Assembly (NCBI RefSeq): GCF_009766085.1
Contig: NZ_LMUF01000030.1
Coordinates: 559,632 to 623,631 of the forward strand
Reading direction: 5' to 3'
DNA: 64,000 nucleotides
Source of the DNA: Burkholderia sp. S171
GTDB lineage: Bacteria > Pseudomonadota > Gammaproteobacteria > Burkholderiales > Burkholderiaceae
Part shown: positions 1 through 10,375 of the stretch, one piece after another
Layout of the letters: each line of letters begins with the position of its first letter
How positions within the stretch are numbered: position 1 is the stretch's first letter
Notes under the pieces: generated by a model
The model's database searches: none
Seen by the model: the letters and a program-made list of their open reading frames with translations, nothing else
Told to the model about the DNA's origin: nothing
Translations under genes and position numbers: made by a program

Positions 1-1
1 G

Positions 2-823
2 TATGTGGAACTGACCGAGTCGTACAAGTCGCTGATCGAGGCGCTCAAGCACGCGTCAATTCATACGTCGACGAAGGTCAACATCGAGTACATCGATTCC
101 GAGCAGATCGAAACGGACGGCGTAGCCGGCCTGAAGCATCTCGACGCCGTGCTCGTGCCGGGCGGTTTCGGTGCGCGTGGAACGGAAGGCAAGATCAAGG
201 CGATCAAATACGCACGCGAATCGAAGACGCCGTACCTGGGCATTTGCCTCGGCATGCAACTGGCGGTCATCGAATTCGCTCGCGACGTTGCCGGTCTGTC
301 GGATGCGAACAGCACGGAATTCGACTCGTCGACGACCAACCCGGTTGTTGCGCTCATTACCGAATGGTATGACCGCGCAGGCCGCGTTGAAAAGCGCACG
401 GAAGAGTCGGATCTGGGCGGCACGATGCGCCTGGGTTCGCAGAAATGTCCGATCAAACCGGGCACCATGGCCGCACGCATCTACGGTACGGACGTGAATG
501 AGCGCCATCGGCATCGGTATGAAGTGAACAACCGCTTCGTGCCGCAACTCGAGGCGGGCGGGCTGGTGATCAGCGCGCGCACGCCGAGCGAAGATCTGCC
601 GGAAATGATGGAGTTGCCGGAAGCCATGCACCCGTGGTTCGTCGGCGTGCAGTTCCACCCGGAATTCACGTCGTCACCGCGCGATGGTCATCCGCTGTTC
701 AAGGAATTCGTCGAAGCGGCCCGCGCGCATCATCTGGCGCTGAAGGCGAACGGACAGGCGGGCGCTGCTGCTGAACATGCACCCGCACCGGCTGTGGCGG
801 TTTCTGTCGGAGCGCAAGCATGA
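2..823 (+). CDS. pyrG: CTP synthase, C-terminal part (5'-truncated by window edge)
   Basis: This is the glutaminase half of CTP synthase, which makes CTP from UTP, ATP and glutamine in the cytoplasm. The reading frame is open from the first full codon, so the real start and the synthetase domain lie to the left of the window. The class I glutamine amidotransferase signatures are visible: PGGFGARG (oxyanion region), GICLGMQ with the nucleophilic Cys, and GVQFHPEF with the His/Glu pair. The C-terminus ends in an Ala-rich tail of about 25 residues. The stop codon overlaps the kdsA start as ATGA, so the two genes are translationally coupled. Family identity is certain; only the N-terminus is unseen. 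Confidence 0.98.
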   Translation, partial: YVELTESYKSLIEALKHASIHTSTKVNIEYIDSEQIETDGVAGLKHLDAVLVPGGFGARGTEGKIKAIKYARESKTPYLGICLGMQLAVIEFARDVAGLSDANSTEFDSSTTNPVVALITEWYDRAGRVEKRTEESDLGGTMRLGSQKCPIKPGTMAARIYGTDVNERHRHRYEVNNRFVPQLEAGGLVISARTPSEDLPEMMELPEAMHPWFVGVQFHPEFTSSPRDGHPLFKEFVEAARAHHLALKANGQAGAAAEHAPAPAVAVSVGAQA

Positions 824-1674
824 AGCTGTGTGATTTCGAAGTAGGTCTCGACCAGCCGTTTTTCCTGATCGCGGGCACGTGCGTGGTTGAGTCGGAGCAA
901 ATGACTATCGACGTCGCCGGCCGCCTCAAGGAAATCTGCGCGAAAGTGGGCGTTCCGTTCATCTACAAATCGTCGTACGACAAAGCCAATCGCAGTTCCG
1001 GCAAGTCGTTCCGCGGTCTTGGGATGGACGAAGGCCTGCGAATTCTCGGCGAAGTGAAGAAGCAACTCGGCCTGCCGGTTCTCACGGACGTCCATTCTGA
1101 GCACGAAATTGAAGCGGTTGCGTCGGTCGTGGACGTGCTGCAAACGCCCGCGTTCCTGTGCCGCCAGACTGACTTCATTCACGCATGCGCGCGTTCGGGA
1201 AAGCCGGTCAACATCAAGAAGGGCCAGTTTCTCGCGCCGCACGACATGAAGAACGTGATCGACAAAGCCCGCGACGCTGCCCGCGAAGCCGGCTTGTCCG
1301 ACGACCGTTTCATGGCGTGCGAACGCGGCGTGTCATTTGGTTATAACAATCTGGTTTCCGACATGCGCTCGCTCGCGATCATGCGGGAAACCAATGCACC
1401 CGTCGTCTTCGATGCCACGCATTCCGTCCAGTTGCCGGGCGGGCAGGGCACGAGTTCCGGCGGACAACGCGAATTCGTGCCGGTGCTGGCACGTGCCGCG
1501 ATAGCAGCAGGCGTGGCGGGCGTGTTCATGGAGACGCATCCGGATCCGGCGAACGCGAAATCCGACGGGCCGAATGCCGTACCGCTGCACAGAATGGAAG
1601 CGCTGCTGGAGACACTCGTCGCGCTGGATCGGGCCGTGAAGCGCGGACCTTTTCTCGAGAACGATTTCAGTTAA
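820..1674 (+). CDS. kdsA: 3-deoxy-8-phosphooctulonate synthase (KDO-8-P synthase)
   Basis: This 284-residue enzyme condenses phosphoenolpyruvate with arabinose 5-phosphate to make KDO-8-P for the lipopolysaccharide inner core. Family motifs are present: [39 protein letters not shown] and [11 protein letters not shown]. Residue 21 is Cys in the AGTCVVES segment, the position that binds metal in the metal-dependent class, where E. coli KdsA has Asn; I infer a metal-dependent enzyme. The length is normal. The start overlaps the pyrG stop by four bases, a coupling consistent with shared transcription of nucleotide-sugar precursor genes (CMP-KDO needs CTP). Confidence 0.97.
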   Translation: MKLCDFEVGLDQPFFLIAGTCVVESEQMTIDVAGRLKEICAKVGVPFIYKSSYDKANRSSGKSFRGLGMDEGLRILGEVKKQLGLPVLTDVHSEHEIEAVASVVDVLQTPAFLCRQTDFIHACARSGKPVNIKKGQFLAPHDMKNVIDKARDAAREAGLSDDRFMACERGVSFGYNNLVSDMRSLAIMRETNAPVVFDATHSVQLPGGQGTSSGGQREFVPVLARAAIAAGVAGVFMETHPDPANAKSDGPNAVPLHRMEALLETLVALDRAVKRGPFLENDFS

Positions 1675-1754
1675 AGATGCTGCGGGCACCGGCGTATTAA
1701 GCTCAGGCGCTCGTTTAAGCATCCACATCTGCAATGCACGGGTGGGAGAGTGTC

Positions 1755-2053
1755 ATGACGATAAGTGACGTCTTCATGAGCGCGAACCCTACTGACCCCG
1801 ATAAATACTCCGTATATCAACCGTTATCAATGCACGCGATTGACGCATACGGTGGTAAGTTTCTGGTGCGCGGCGGACGGAGCGGCGGTTGAAGTATCCA
1901 TTCGCCCAGCCTCGGCCGTACTCGAATTCGTTGACGCCATTCGCGGACTTCGAGACGGCCAAACAATGGAATCACTCCGCTCAATACGAAGCGGCGCGCC
2001 ACGTGCGAACGGGCGCAGCAGAACTGAACATGATGGTCGTAGAAGGCCTCTGA
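1755..2053 (+). pseudogene. DUF1330 family protein, broken by two frameshifts
   Basis: Translation from the ATG at 1755 reads as a DUF1330 N-terminus (MTISDVFMSANPTDPDKYSV, then GGKFLVRGGRSGG) and stops at about 1881. The homology continues in the next frame as AVEVSIRPASAVLEFV (about 1883-1932) and then in the third frame as PFADFETAKQWNHSAQYEAA and ELNMMVVEGL, ending at the TGA at 2051-2053. Put together, the three pieces make a full-length DUF1330 domain of about 98 residues, a small ferredoxin-like dimeric family of unknown function. The slot between kdsA and eno is where related genomes carry an intact DUF1330 gene, as I recall. Two sequencing errors would give the same picture. Confidence 0.85.
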
Positions 2054-2104
2054 AGCCAAGCGCTCGCGTCTTGGCGAGATGTTAAACACCGACCTGCTGT
2101 CTGA

Positions 2105-3418
<1,314 letters not shown>

Positions 3419-3549
3419 AGCTTCTGCCGGATTGGGACGTTAGAGAGTCCTGACGGTTGCCGGTTTATTCAGTCCGCTGCCTCGTGTTCTTTTGAATCCG
3501 GGGCAGCGCCAAATACAGTTGCAGTGTTAGCGTTTTTCTCGCCTCTTAA

Positions 3550-4005
3550 ATGCGGATTGTCACCTCTGTTCTGATCCTGCTGCTGGCGATGATCCAGTAT
3601 CCGCTGTGGTGGGGCCACGGCGGCTGGTTACGTGTCCACGAACTGCAGCAGCAACTAGTCAACCAGACAAAGAAAAACGCCGACCTGAAACTGCGCAATG
3701 AACGCGTGCAGGGCGAAGTGGCGGACTTGCAGAACGGCACATCGGCCGTTGAAGAACGCGCGCGCTACGAGATGGGCATGATGAAGGACAGCGAGGTCTT
3801 CGTGCAGTTTGTCTCGCCGAATTCGCCTGCGCCTGCCAACTCGGTGAACGCGCAATCGACCGCTTCCACGCGCGGGCAAGTGTCCGCCGCACCGTTGCGT
3901 ATCGTGCCTAATCCGGTGTCGCGGTCAAAGGAAGAGCGCAAGGCGTTCGAACGGCAAGCGACGAAGGACAAGATGGACGCGGCCAAGAAGAAGCAGGGCG
4001 GTTAG
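3550..4005 (+). CDS. ftsB: Cell division protein FtsB (DivIC family)
   Basis: This 151-residue protein is a bitopic inner-membrane component of the FtsQBL divisome complex. The N-terminus is a short hydrophobic anchor (residues 3-19, ending QYPLWWG), followed by a heptad-patterned coiled coil from about residue 27 to 65 ([20 protein letters not shown] region) and the family hallmark [19 protein letters not shown]. The last 60 residues, rich in Ser, Ala and Lys, extend beyond the usual compact FtsB (about 100 residues in E. coli); such tails occur in Burkholderiaceae. It lies 131 bases after eno in the same direction, the classical eno-ftsB order. Confidence 0.95.
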   Translation: MRIVTSVLILLLAMIQYPLWWGHGGWLRVHELQQQLVNQTKKNADLKLRNERVQGEVADLQNGTSAVEERARYEMGMMKDSEVFVQFVSPNSPAPANSVNAQSTASTRGQVSAAPLRIVPNPVSRSKEERKAFERQATKDKMDAAKKKQGG

Positions 4006-4066
4006 CGCGCGGCTCGTCAAGGCTCGTCAGTTGAAGCAATCGCAATAGTTGACGGGCAACGGACGT

Positions 4067-4105
4067 AAAAAAAGCTGTTTCAACGTAAGTTGAAACAGCT
4101 TTTTT
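4067..4105. terminator. Bidirectional intrinsic terminator between ftsB and the convergent lipoprotein gene
   Basis: An 11-bp perfect stem (gctgtttcaac with gttgaaacagc) closes a GTAA loop and is flanked by seven A on the left and six T on the right. It can therefore stop transcription from both the ftsB side and the minus-strand gene at 4151-4510. Confidence 0.92.
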
Positions 4106-4150
4106 CTTGTGCGCTGCCGCTTTGCGCGCGAACAACGCGCATCTGAGACG

Positions 4151-4510
4151 CTACCAATAATATCCCGGGTATCCGTAGCCGATGCCCGTTCCCCATCGGT
4201 TACCCCAGCCACCACTCGAATAGCCGCCATACACCGTAACCGGCGGCCGATAGTACTGCGAATAGGCCTGGGCGGCGGCCTCTGCGGCCATTGCCTGCTG
4301 CTGTTCGGCCAGCACTTGCCGATCGATCTGGTTATAGCGCTGCTGCTCGGCCTGCGAAAGCGGCTGCGGCGCTTGATTCTGCGCGGCCGGCAAGCGGCTA
4401 TAAATAGGCGAGGGCCCCGGCGGGTCCATCATGCAGCCGCCGAGCGCGAGCAATGCCGCGCCGGACAACGCTACAGTCAGTTTTTTCGTTGTACATCCCA
4501 ATAGTTTCAT
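4151..4510 (-). CDS. Small putative lipoprotein, Gln/Ala- and Gly/Tyr-rich
   Basis: I do not recognise a named family. The chosen start (ATG at 4508-4510) has GGAGG six bases upstream and gives a 119-residue protein with a Lys-containing N-terminus, a hydrophobic stretch and a lipobox-like LGGC, so it is probably an outer-envelope lipoprotein with Cys near residue 26. The middle is Gln/Ala-rich (QAEQQRYNQIDRQVLAEQQQ) and could form a helix. The tail is Gly/Tyr/Trp-rich and ends YPGYYW. Upstream in-frame codons up to 4579 exist but lack a ribosome-binding site. It converges with ftsB and shares its terminator. Confidence 0.75.
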   Translation of the reverse strand: MKLLGCTTKKLTVALSGAALLALGGCMMDPPGPSPIYSRLPAAQNQAPQPLSQAEQQRYNQIDRQVLAEQQQAMAAEAAAQAYSQYYRPPVTVYGGYSSGGWGNRWGTGIGYGYPGYYW

Positions 4511-4616
4511 TTCGACCTCCAGCGGGCCGGACACCAGCGGAAACGGATCATGACACGCCGCGGCACACCCGAGGGCCATCCTGCGACCTCTTATGACAGA
4601 GAGAGCGCAGTTGGAG

Positions 4617-5588
4617 TTAATGCCGTTGATCGGGCGCCGGGCTTACGCCTTGTGAGAGTTCTCCGGCCACAAAAAGTTGCGCCACGTCCACAGGATCGAA
4701 CTCGTAGCGCTGATTGCAGAACTCGCAGTGCACTTCCACGCTGCCGCGTTCTTCAACCACGCTGTCCACTTCGCTGCGTCCCAGCATCTTGAGCATCCCG
4801 CCCACTTTCTCGCGCGAACACGTGCATTCGAAACGCGCTTGCGCCGGTTCGAAATGCTGCACGTTTTCCTGCCAGAAAAGCCGCTTGAACACCACTTCCG
4901 GTTCTTCCTTCAGCAACTCTTCGTTCGACAACGTGCCGCCGAGATGGCACACGCGCTGCCATGTATCGGCGTCGTGTTCGCCCGGGTGCGGCACGATACC
5001 GCCATCGCCGGGAAGCTTTTGCAGCAGCATGCCCACGGCGCGCTCGGTGTTCGCGGCGAGCCACATGCGCGTGTCGAGTTGCTCGGAGTGGTGCATGTAG
5101 TGTTCAAGCACTTCTGCCATGGATGCCAGCGGCCCATGCTCGCCGCTCAGCGGCACGATGCCCTGATAAGCCTGCTGCCCGGGCTTCTTGTCGCGCGGAT
5201 CGAGCGTGATCACGCAGCGGCCCTCGCCGTTGCGGTTGAGCAGGTCGGGGAGCGTCATGTCATCCGTGATTGGCACGGGCGCTTCGCTCGCGCCTTCAAT
5301 GGATTCAGCCAGCTTCGCGGTTGCCCGCAGCGACAAGTCCGAATTGCATTGCACGACAAGCATGGTCACCGGCCCGTCGCCATAGATTTGCATGATGAGC
5401 GTGCCGTCGAACTTGAGATTCGCCGACAGCAAGGCGCACGCGGCCATCATTTCGCCGAGCACGTTGCGCACGGGCGTGGGGTACGAGCGGCGCGTGAGCA
5501 CTTCCTGCCAGGTGTCACGCAGCGAGACAATCTCGCCGCGCACAGGCGCCGCGTTGAACATGAATTTTTGCAGCTGGTCGTTAACCAC
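4617..5588 (-). CDS. hslO: Redox-regulated holdase chaperone Hsp33
   Basis: This 323-residue cytoplasmic chaperone is activated by oxidative unfolding. The C-terminal redox switch is complete: a CTC motif (RFECTCSREKV) and a CEFC motif (VHCEFCNQRYEF) provide the four zinc-binding cysteines. The N-terminal core has the family segments MFNAAPVRGEIVSL, GEMMAACALLSANLKFDG and IQIYGDGPV-like IMQIYGDGPVTMLVVQ. It follows the gamma carbonic anhydrase gene in the same direction after 44 bases and is probably co-transcribed with it. Length and organisation are normal for beta-proteobacteria. Confidence 0.97.
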   Translation of the reverse strand: MVNDQLQKFMFNAAPVRGEIVSLRDTWQEVLTRRSYPTPVRNVLGEMMAACALLSANLKFDGTLIMQIYGDGPVTMLVVQCNSDLSLRATAKLAESIEGASEAPVPITDDMTLPDLLNRNGEGRCVITLDPRDKKPGQQAYQGIVPLSGEHGPLASMAEVLEHYMHHSEQLDTRMWLAANTERAVGMLLQKLPGDGGIVPHPGEHDADTWQRVCHLGGTLSNEELLKEEPEVVFKRLFWQENVQHFEPAQARFECTCSREKVGGMLKMLGRSEVDSVVEERGSVEVHCEFCNQRYEFDPVDVAQLFVAGELSQGVSPAPDQRH

Positions 5589-5632
5589 GCTTGGGTCCTT
5601 TGATCGACGGCGTAACGCGTGCCGACCGGCGT

Positions 5633-6157
5633 TCAGCCGATCCGCACGAGTTGCGCCTTGTAAAATTCGCGGCGGTCCGCGTAACCACGCGTCCCCGCCT
5701 GCATCTGGGCAATATCTGCTTCCGTGAGCTCGCGCACGGCTTTCGCGGGTGCACCGAGGATCAGGGTATTGTCTGGGAAGGTTTTACCTTCGGTCACCAC
5801 AGCGCCCGCGCCAACCAGGCAGTTGCGGCCGATTACCGCTCCATTCAAGACCACCGCCTGAATTCCGATCAATGCGCCTTCCTTGATCGTGCAGCCGTGC
5901 AGCATGGCCTGATGGCCGATCGTCACGTTGGCTTCAATGGTCAGCGGATAGCCGGGGTCGGTATGCAGCACCGCGCCTTCCTGGATATTGCTGCCTCGGC
6001 CGAGCACGATGGGCTCGTTGTCGCCGCGCAGGGCGGCGCCGAACCAGACGCTTGAGTTTTCTTCCAGCGTCACACGGCCGATGATGGTCGCCGTATCGGC
6101 GACAAATACGCTTTCGTGGATGGTCGGGGCGGCATCGCCGAGCTTATAGATTGCCAC
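5633..6157 (-). CDS. Gamma-class carbonic anhydrase-like protein (YrdA/PaaY family)
   Basis: This 174-residue protein is a left-handed beta-helix made of hexapeptide repeats. The gamma carbonic anhydrase metal ligands are present: one His in LHTDPGYPL and two in TIGHQAMLHGCTI. Family members hydrate CO2 or have an unproven role. The start is GTG at 6155-6157, preceded by AGGAGA at the right distance; the product begins (M)AIYKLGDAAPTIHES. An in-frame extension to 6325 has no ribosome-binding site and no family similarity. It is the first gene of a probable operon with hslO. Confidence 0.9.
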   Translation of the reverse strand: MAIYKLGDAAPTIHESVFVADTATIIGRVTLEENSSVWFGAALRGDNEPIVLGRGSNIQEGAVLHTDPGYPLTIEANVTIGHQAMLHGCTIKEGALIGIQAVVLNGAVIGRNCLVGAGAVVTEGKTFPDNTLILGAPAKAVRELTEADIAQMQAGTRGYADRREFYKAQLVRIG

Positions 6158-6544
6158 TGTGTCTCCTGTGAGGGCATGACGTGAGCCATGATGCGCGGAT
6201 TGGCCGACCGGTTTCGAGGCGCGGGCGAGAGCGGTCGGTTGGATGAAATTGGTTGAAATTTCATTCTCAAGCGCTTCCAGGCCGGTAATGCCAATGCTAT
6301 AGACTGCGGCCGGGGCGCGCCTCAAGCCAAAAATCTTCCGCGGAAAGTGCTATTTTAGCCGGTTGCGCCAAGACGACGTGCGGCCCGGGCTTCATGGGCC
6401 TGATCGGCGGGTGCTTAACAGGGCGTTTCAAACTGGCTTTTCCGTACCGGCCGGCACGGGCGGTGGCGTAGCCGGCGGTCTTGCCCACCACCCGTTACCG
6501 TTGATCAACAGCGCATAAATAAGTACCCAAAGCACCCCGGAATC
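6158..6544. other. Intergenic region between divergent genes
   Basis: These 387 bases separate the minus-strand carbonic anhydrase gene from the plus-strand DUF455 gene and must hold both promoters. No convincing gene is seen. A short dyad at 6243-6264 (ATGAAAT, eight-base gap, ATTTCAT) is the only symmetric element that stands out; its role is unknown. I could not identify a clear -35/-10 pair. Confidence 0.4.
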
Positions 6545-7408
6545 ATGTCCGAACAGCTCGATTATCCTGCGTCCACCAGCGTCCGTCCGACCGCGCTAGC
6601 GTTGCTCCGGGAGCGCGATCCCGCCACCAAGGCGAGCGCTGCCCAGCGGTTCTACGAGCGCTCGCTGGCGGGGGATACCACGCTCGACACCACAGCCCGC
6701 ATCCCCGAGCCGCTCGATCTGCCCGGCCGTCCTGCGACGCCGGAACTGGTTGCGCCGTCATCGCTGAAACGCCGCAGCATGCAGTCGGACGCAGGGCGTG
6801 CGGTGTTGCTGCACGCACTGGCGCATATCGAATTCAACGCGATCAACCTGGCGCTCGATGCCGTGTGGCGTTTCCCATCGATGCCCGACGCGTTTTATCG
6901 CGACTGGTTCAAGGTTGCCGCCGAGGAGGCGCGCCACTTTTCATTGCTGAGCGCGCGTTTGGCGGAGTTCGGCCATCAGTACGGCGATTTTCCCGCGCAC
7001 GACGGCCTGTGGGAGATGGCGGAGCGCACGCGTGGCGACGTGCTTGCGCGCATGGCGCTAGTGCCGCGCACGCTGGAAGCACGCGGGCTGGACGCCGCTC
7101 CGCCGATTCGCCGCCGTCTCGCTCAAGCGGGCGACCACGCATCGGCGGCCATTCTCGACGTAATTCTCCACGACGAAATCGGCCACGTGCTGATTGGCAA
7201 TCACTGGTTCCGGCACCTGTGCAGCGAGTCCGGCGCCGACCCGCACGCCGCCTACGCCCAACTCGCCGAGCAATATCACGCCCCCAAACTACGCGGTCCG
7301 TTCAATTTCGAAGCGCGTCGCGACGCCGGTTTCGACGAAGCCGAATTGCGTGCGCTGGCGGGTCTGGACGACATCGATTCCATTCAAGCTGCCTCAAATC
7401 CCCGATGA
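6545..7408 (+). CDS. DUF455 family ferritin-like protein
   Basis: This 287-residue protein belongs to the DUF455 family, which has a ferritin-like helical fold. Carboxylate/histidine residues that would build a di-iron centre are visible in three helices: HALAHIEFNAINL, KVAAEEARHFSLL and DVILHDEIGHVLIG. The biochemical function of the family is not established. The stop overlaps the start of the downstream alpha/beta hydrolase gene as ATGA, so the two products are likely made together. Start at ATG 6545 fits the family N-terminus (RPTALALLRERDPATKA). Confidence 0.88.
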   Translation: MSEQLDYPASTSVRPTALALLRERDPATKASAAQRFYERSLAGDTTLDTTARIPEPLDLPGRPATPELVAPSSLKRRSMQSDAGRAVLLHALAHIEFNAINLALDAVWRFPSMPDAFYRDWFKVAAEEARHFSLLSARLAEFGHQYGDFPAHDGLWEMAERTRGDVLARMALVPRTLEARGLDAAPPIRRRLAQAGDHASAAILDVILHDEIGHVLIGNHWFRHLCSESGADPHAAYAQLAEQYHAPKLRGPFNFEARRDAGFDEAELRALAGLDDIDSIQAASNPR

Positions 7409-8319
7409 CCCCTCTCAAATCGCCCGTTTCTGAATTCGTCACCACGCGTGGCACGCGGCTGCACGTGCGCCGGTGGGGATCGCCCGGCGCGCCCATGCTG
7501 TTCATGCTGCATGGCTGGATGGATATTTCGGCTTCATTTCAATTTGTCGTCGATGCCCTCGCCGGCGACTGGCAGGTGATCGCACCCGATGCACGTGGTT
7601 TCGGGCTCTCGGACTGGCCGGTCGCGCGGGGTTTGAGCGGCCACTACTGGTTCCAGGACTATCTGGCGGATCTGGATGCGCTGCTCGACCACTACGACAA
7701 CATTGCGCCCGCGTCGCTTCGTGGGGAGCCGGTGAACCTGATCGGCCACAGCATGGGCGCGAACGTTGTGTGCTTGTACGCGGGCGTGCGGCCGGAGCGG
7801 GTGCGGCGCGTGGTCGATCTTGAGGGGTTCGGCATGGCGGCCACGAAGGCGGAGCGTTCACCGGCGCGGCTCGGGCAGTGGCTGGACGATGTGCGTTCGC
7901 CGCCAACGCTTAACACCTACGCCACGCTCGATGACGTCGCCCAGCGGCTGATCCGCACGAATTCGCGCCTGCCGTTGGCGAAAGCGCGCTTTTTGGCCCA
8001 GCACTGGGCTGAGTCCGACGATACCGGCCGTTTCCATCTGCTCGCCGATCCCGCGCACAAAATGCGCGGGCCGTTGCTGTATCGGCTGGACGAGGTGATG
8101 GCCGTCTGGTCGAAGGTTCGGGCGAAAGTTTTGCACGTTGAAGCGCTGGCTTCGCCCACCCTGGCGATGATCGCGGGCGACGTTCCAATCGACGAATTCA
8201 AGCAGCGTTTCAAGGCGTTCACCGACTGGCGTGAAGAGATTATCGATCACGCCGGCCATATGCTTCATCACGATCAACCCGAACGGGTCGCGAGGCTGAT
8301 TGAAACGTTCTGCACTTGA
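7405..8319 (+). CDS. Alpha/beta-fold hydrolase
   Basis: This is a 304-residue alpha/beta hydrolase. The oxyanion-hole motif LHGWMD, the nucleophile elbow GHSMGAN (Ser), and a C-terminal His in the segment DHAGHMLHHDQPERV complete the usual catalytic machinery. The substrate cannot be told from the sequence; esterase or epoxide-hydrolase-like activity are both possible. The start ATG at 7405 overlaps the stop of the DUF455 gene by four bases. A longer in-frame reading from 6865 runs through the DUF455 gene in another frame and is a shadow. Confidence 0.9.
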   Translation: MTPLKSPVSEFVTTRGTRLHVRRWGSPGAPMLFMLHGWMDISASFQFVVDALAGDWQVIAPDARGFGLSDWPVARGLSGHYWFQDYLADLDALLDHYDNIAPASLRGEPVNLIGHSMGANVVCLYAGVRPERVRRVVDLEGFGMAATKAERSPARLGQWLDDVRSPPTLNTYATLDDVAQRLIRTNSRLPLAKARFLAQHWAESDDTGRFHLLADPAHKMRGPLLYRLDEVMAVWSKVRAKVLHVEALASPTLAMIAGDVPIDEFKQRFKAFTDWREEIIDHAGHMLHHDQPERVARLIETFCT

Positions 8320-8415
8320 GCCAGACTGCGCTGAATCGTGTAATCGAACGATCGGTCAGCGGTAGAACCGGTTTGACGCGTTGCAGTAGAATGATCGGTA
8401 ATTCCCAGAGTTTCC

Positions 8416-9249
8416 ATGATGAACGCCGACCTGCATTGCCACTCCACCGTTTCTGACGGCCAACTCGCTCCAGCCGAGGTTGCCGCGCGCGCTCACGCGG
8501 GCGGTGTGACGCTGTGGGCGCTTACCGACCACGATCAGCTTGGCGGCCAGCGCGAGGCGCGAGAAGCGGCGCAAGCGCTCGGCATGAAGTATCTGGGCGG
8601 GGTGGAGATTTCGGTGACGTGGGCGGGGCGGACGGTGCATATCGTCGGGCTGAACGTGGATGCTGAAAACAAGGCGCTGATCGATGGCCTGGCAGCCACG
8701 CGCAGCGGCCGCCAGGCGCGCGGTGAGGCCATAGGCGAGGCGCTCGCCGACATCGGCATCCCGGGCGCGTATGAAGGTGCGCTGCTCTATGTAAATGATC
8801 CCGCCATGATCTCGCGTACGCATTTCGCACGCTATCTGGTCGAAAAGGGCTACGCGGCGTCGACGTCGGACGTGTTCTCGAAATATCTCGGGGACGGCAA
8901 GCCGGGTTATGTCGGCCATCGCTGGTCCAAACTGGCCGACGCTATGAAGTGGATCAAGGCAGCGGGCGGCGAAGCGGTCATTGCGCATCCGGGGCGCTAT
9001 GATTTCTCGCAGATCGAATTCGCCGCTTTTTTCGATGAATTCATCCAGCTCGGCGGCCGCGCAATTGAAGTCGTGACCGGCAGCCATACGCCGGACCAGT
9101 ATCGCGAATATGCGGAAGTCGCCCGGCGGTACGGCTTTCTCGCATCGCGCGGCTCGGATTTCCATGCGGCAGGCGAGGGGCGTATCGACCTCGGCCAGTT
9201 GCCTCCACTCCCCGCCGATCTCAAGCCCGTGTGGGAGTGCCTGGTTTAG
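8416..9249 (+). CDS. PHP-domain phosphoesterase (RNase AM / TrpH type, 3',5'-nucleotide phosphatase)
   Basis: This 277-residue protein has the four PHP motifs: NADLHCHSTVSDG, WALTDHDQLGG, IAHPGRYDF and RGSDFHAAGEG, which bind a trinuclear metal site. E. coli YciV/Rnm of this family acts on short 5' RNA ends and on 3',5'-bisphosphonucleosides such as pAp. The next gene encodes a YciO homologue, the same pairing as in E. coli (yciV-yciO), which supports the assignment. The start is the first of two ATG codons (8416 or 8419); the family normally begins directly before the DLH motif. Confidence 0.9.
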   Translation: MMNADLHCHSTVSDGQLAPAEVAARAHAGGVTLWALTDHDQLGGQREAREAAQALGMKYLGGVEISVTWAGRTVHIVGLNVDAENKALIDGLAATRSGRQARGEAIGEALADIGIPGAYEGALLYVNDPAMISRTHFARYLVEKGYAASTSDVFSKYLGDGKPGYVGHRWSKLADAMKWIKAAGGEAVIAHPGRYDFSQIEFAAFFDEFIQLGGRAIEVVTGSHTPDQYREYAEVARRYGFLASRGSDFHAAGEGRIDLGQLPPLPADLKPVWECLV

Positions 9250-9577
9250 ATGGTGGATTGCGCCGGCTCATAGCCGGGCCGCGCGTTTAACCACTTTATT
9301 GAACCGGTTTAACGATCCCGTTTAATGGCTGCGCACGATCCTTGCGTCCATCCACTTCTGTTTGTCGCGCAACGGCGTGCATTTGCGGGTATTCTCGCGT
9401 GTTCGCATGGGGCCGCCCGGCGCTTTTCATCTGAAATCCGGCTGAGATGCAGCTTGAATTCGGTTTGAAGCTGCGAGTGTCATGCCCGGTGCGCAAAACA
9501 TAAAATGCAACGCGTACGCCAAGCGCGTCGGCGCCGGTTTGCAGGCACTCCGGACAACCCACCTACGTCATCTGGTC
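9250..9577. other. Intergenic region upstream of the yciO-like gene
   Basis: These 328 bases carry no gene I can support. The best promoter candidate is TTGAAC at 9299-9304 and TTTAAT at 9321-9326, spaced by 16 bases, inside a stretch with three copies of GTTTAA. If it is used, the transcript has a leader of about 245 bases before the yciO-like start. Confidence 0.3.
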
Positions 9578-10216
9578 ATGTCTCAATTCTTTCGAATTCA
9601 TCCTGACAATCCGCAGCCGCGCCTGATCAACCAGGCGGTGCAGATCATCAATGATGGCGGCATTGTCGCGTTGCCGACCGATTCCAGCTACGCGCTCGCG
9701 TGCCATCTCGACGATAAAAACGCCGTTGAGCGGATCCGCCGGATTCGCGGACTCGACGAGAAACAACTGCTCTCGCTGCTGGTGCGCGATCTATCGGAAT
9801 TATCGAATTTTGCGATCGTCGATAACCGTAACTATCGTCTGATTAAATCGGTGACGCCGGGTCCTTACGTGTTCGTGCTGCAGGCGACGAAGGAAGTGCC
9901 CCGGCGCCTGTCGCACCCGTCGCGAAAGACGATAGGCCTGCGCGTCCCGAATCACGCGATCACGCTTGCGTTGCTCGAAGCGCTGGGTCAGCCGCTACTC
10001 GGCTCGACGCTGATCCTGCCGCCCGACACCCATCCGCTCAACGACGCCGAAGAGATTCGCCAGCGGTTGGAAAAACAGATCGACCTGGTCATCGACGCCG
10101 GTGCGTGCGCGATGGAACCCTCCACCGTGATTGACCTGACCGGCGACGAACCTGTGCTGGTGCGCCCCGGCCGTGGCAGTCTGGAACCCTTCGGTCTTAC
10201 CGCTGAAAACGCCTGA
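9578..10216 (+). CDS. YciO family protein (Sua5/YrdC/YwlC-type fold)
   Basis: This 212-residue protein belongs to the YciO branch of the threonylcarbamoyl-AMP synthase fold. Recognisable segments are GIVALPTDSSYALACHL, RIRGLDEKQLLSLLVRDL, TPGPYVFVLQATKEVPRRL, KTIGLRVPNH and STVIDLTGDEPVLVRPGRG. True TsaC/Sua5 enzymes take part in t6A tRNA modification; YciO proteins are related but their role is less certain. The start at ATG 9578 (MSQFFRIHPDNPQ) matches the family; an in-frame extension to 9482 does not. Its neighbour is the YciV-like phosphatase gene, as in E. coli. Confidence 0.9.
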   Translation: MSQFFRIHPDNPQPRLINQAVQIINDGGIVALPTDSSYALACHLDDKNAVERIRRIRGLDEKQLLSLLVRDLSELSNFAIVDNRNYRLIKSVTPGPYVFVLQATKEVPRRLSHPSRKTIGLRVPNHAITLALLEALGQPLLGSTLILPPDTHPLNDAEEIRQRLEKQIDLVIDAGACAMEPSTVIDLTGDEPVLVRPGRGSLEPFGLTAENA

Positions 10217-10358
10217 AAACCCCGCACGATGACACAATAGACAGCGAGATTGCGTTCAGGCGAATAACGCTGGCGCAAACTCACTGTCTCGACGCTCGCG
10301 CCCCATTGCCCCTGGGCGAACGCCAAACCGTCCGCCAACGAGTGGCGCCACAACTGCT

Positions 10359-10367
10359 TGATACAAT
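10359..10367 (+). promoter_or_regulatory. Candidate extended -10 promoter of the M50 protease gene
   Basis: TG at 10359-10360 followed by one base and TACAAT at 10362-10367 makes an extended -10 element. No good -35 is present. Transcription starting six to seven bases downstream would leave almost no leader before the ATG at 10376. Confidence 0.35.
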
Positions 10368-10375
10368 AGCGAGCT

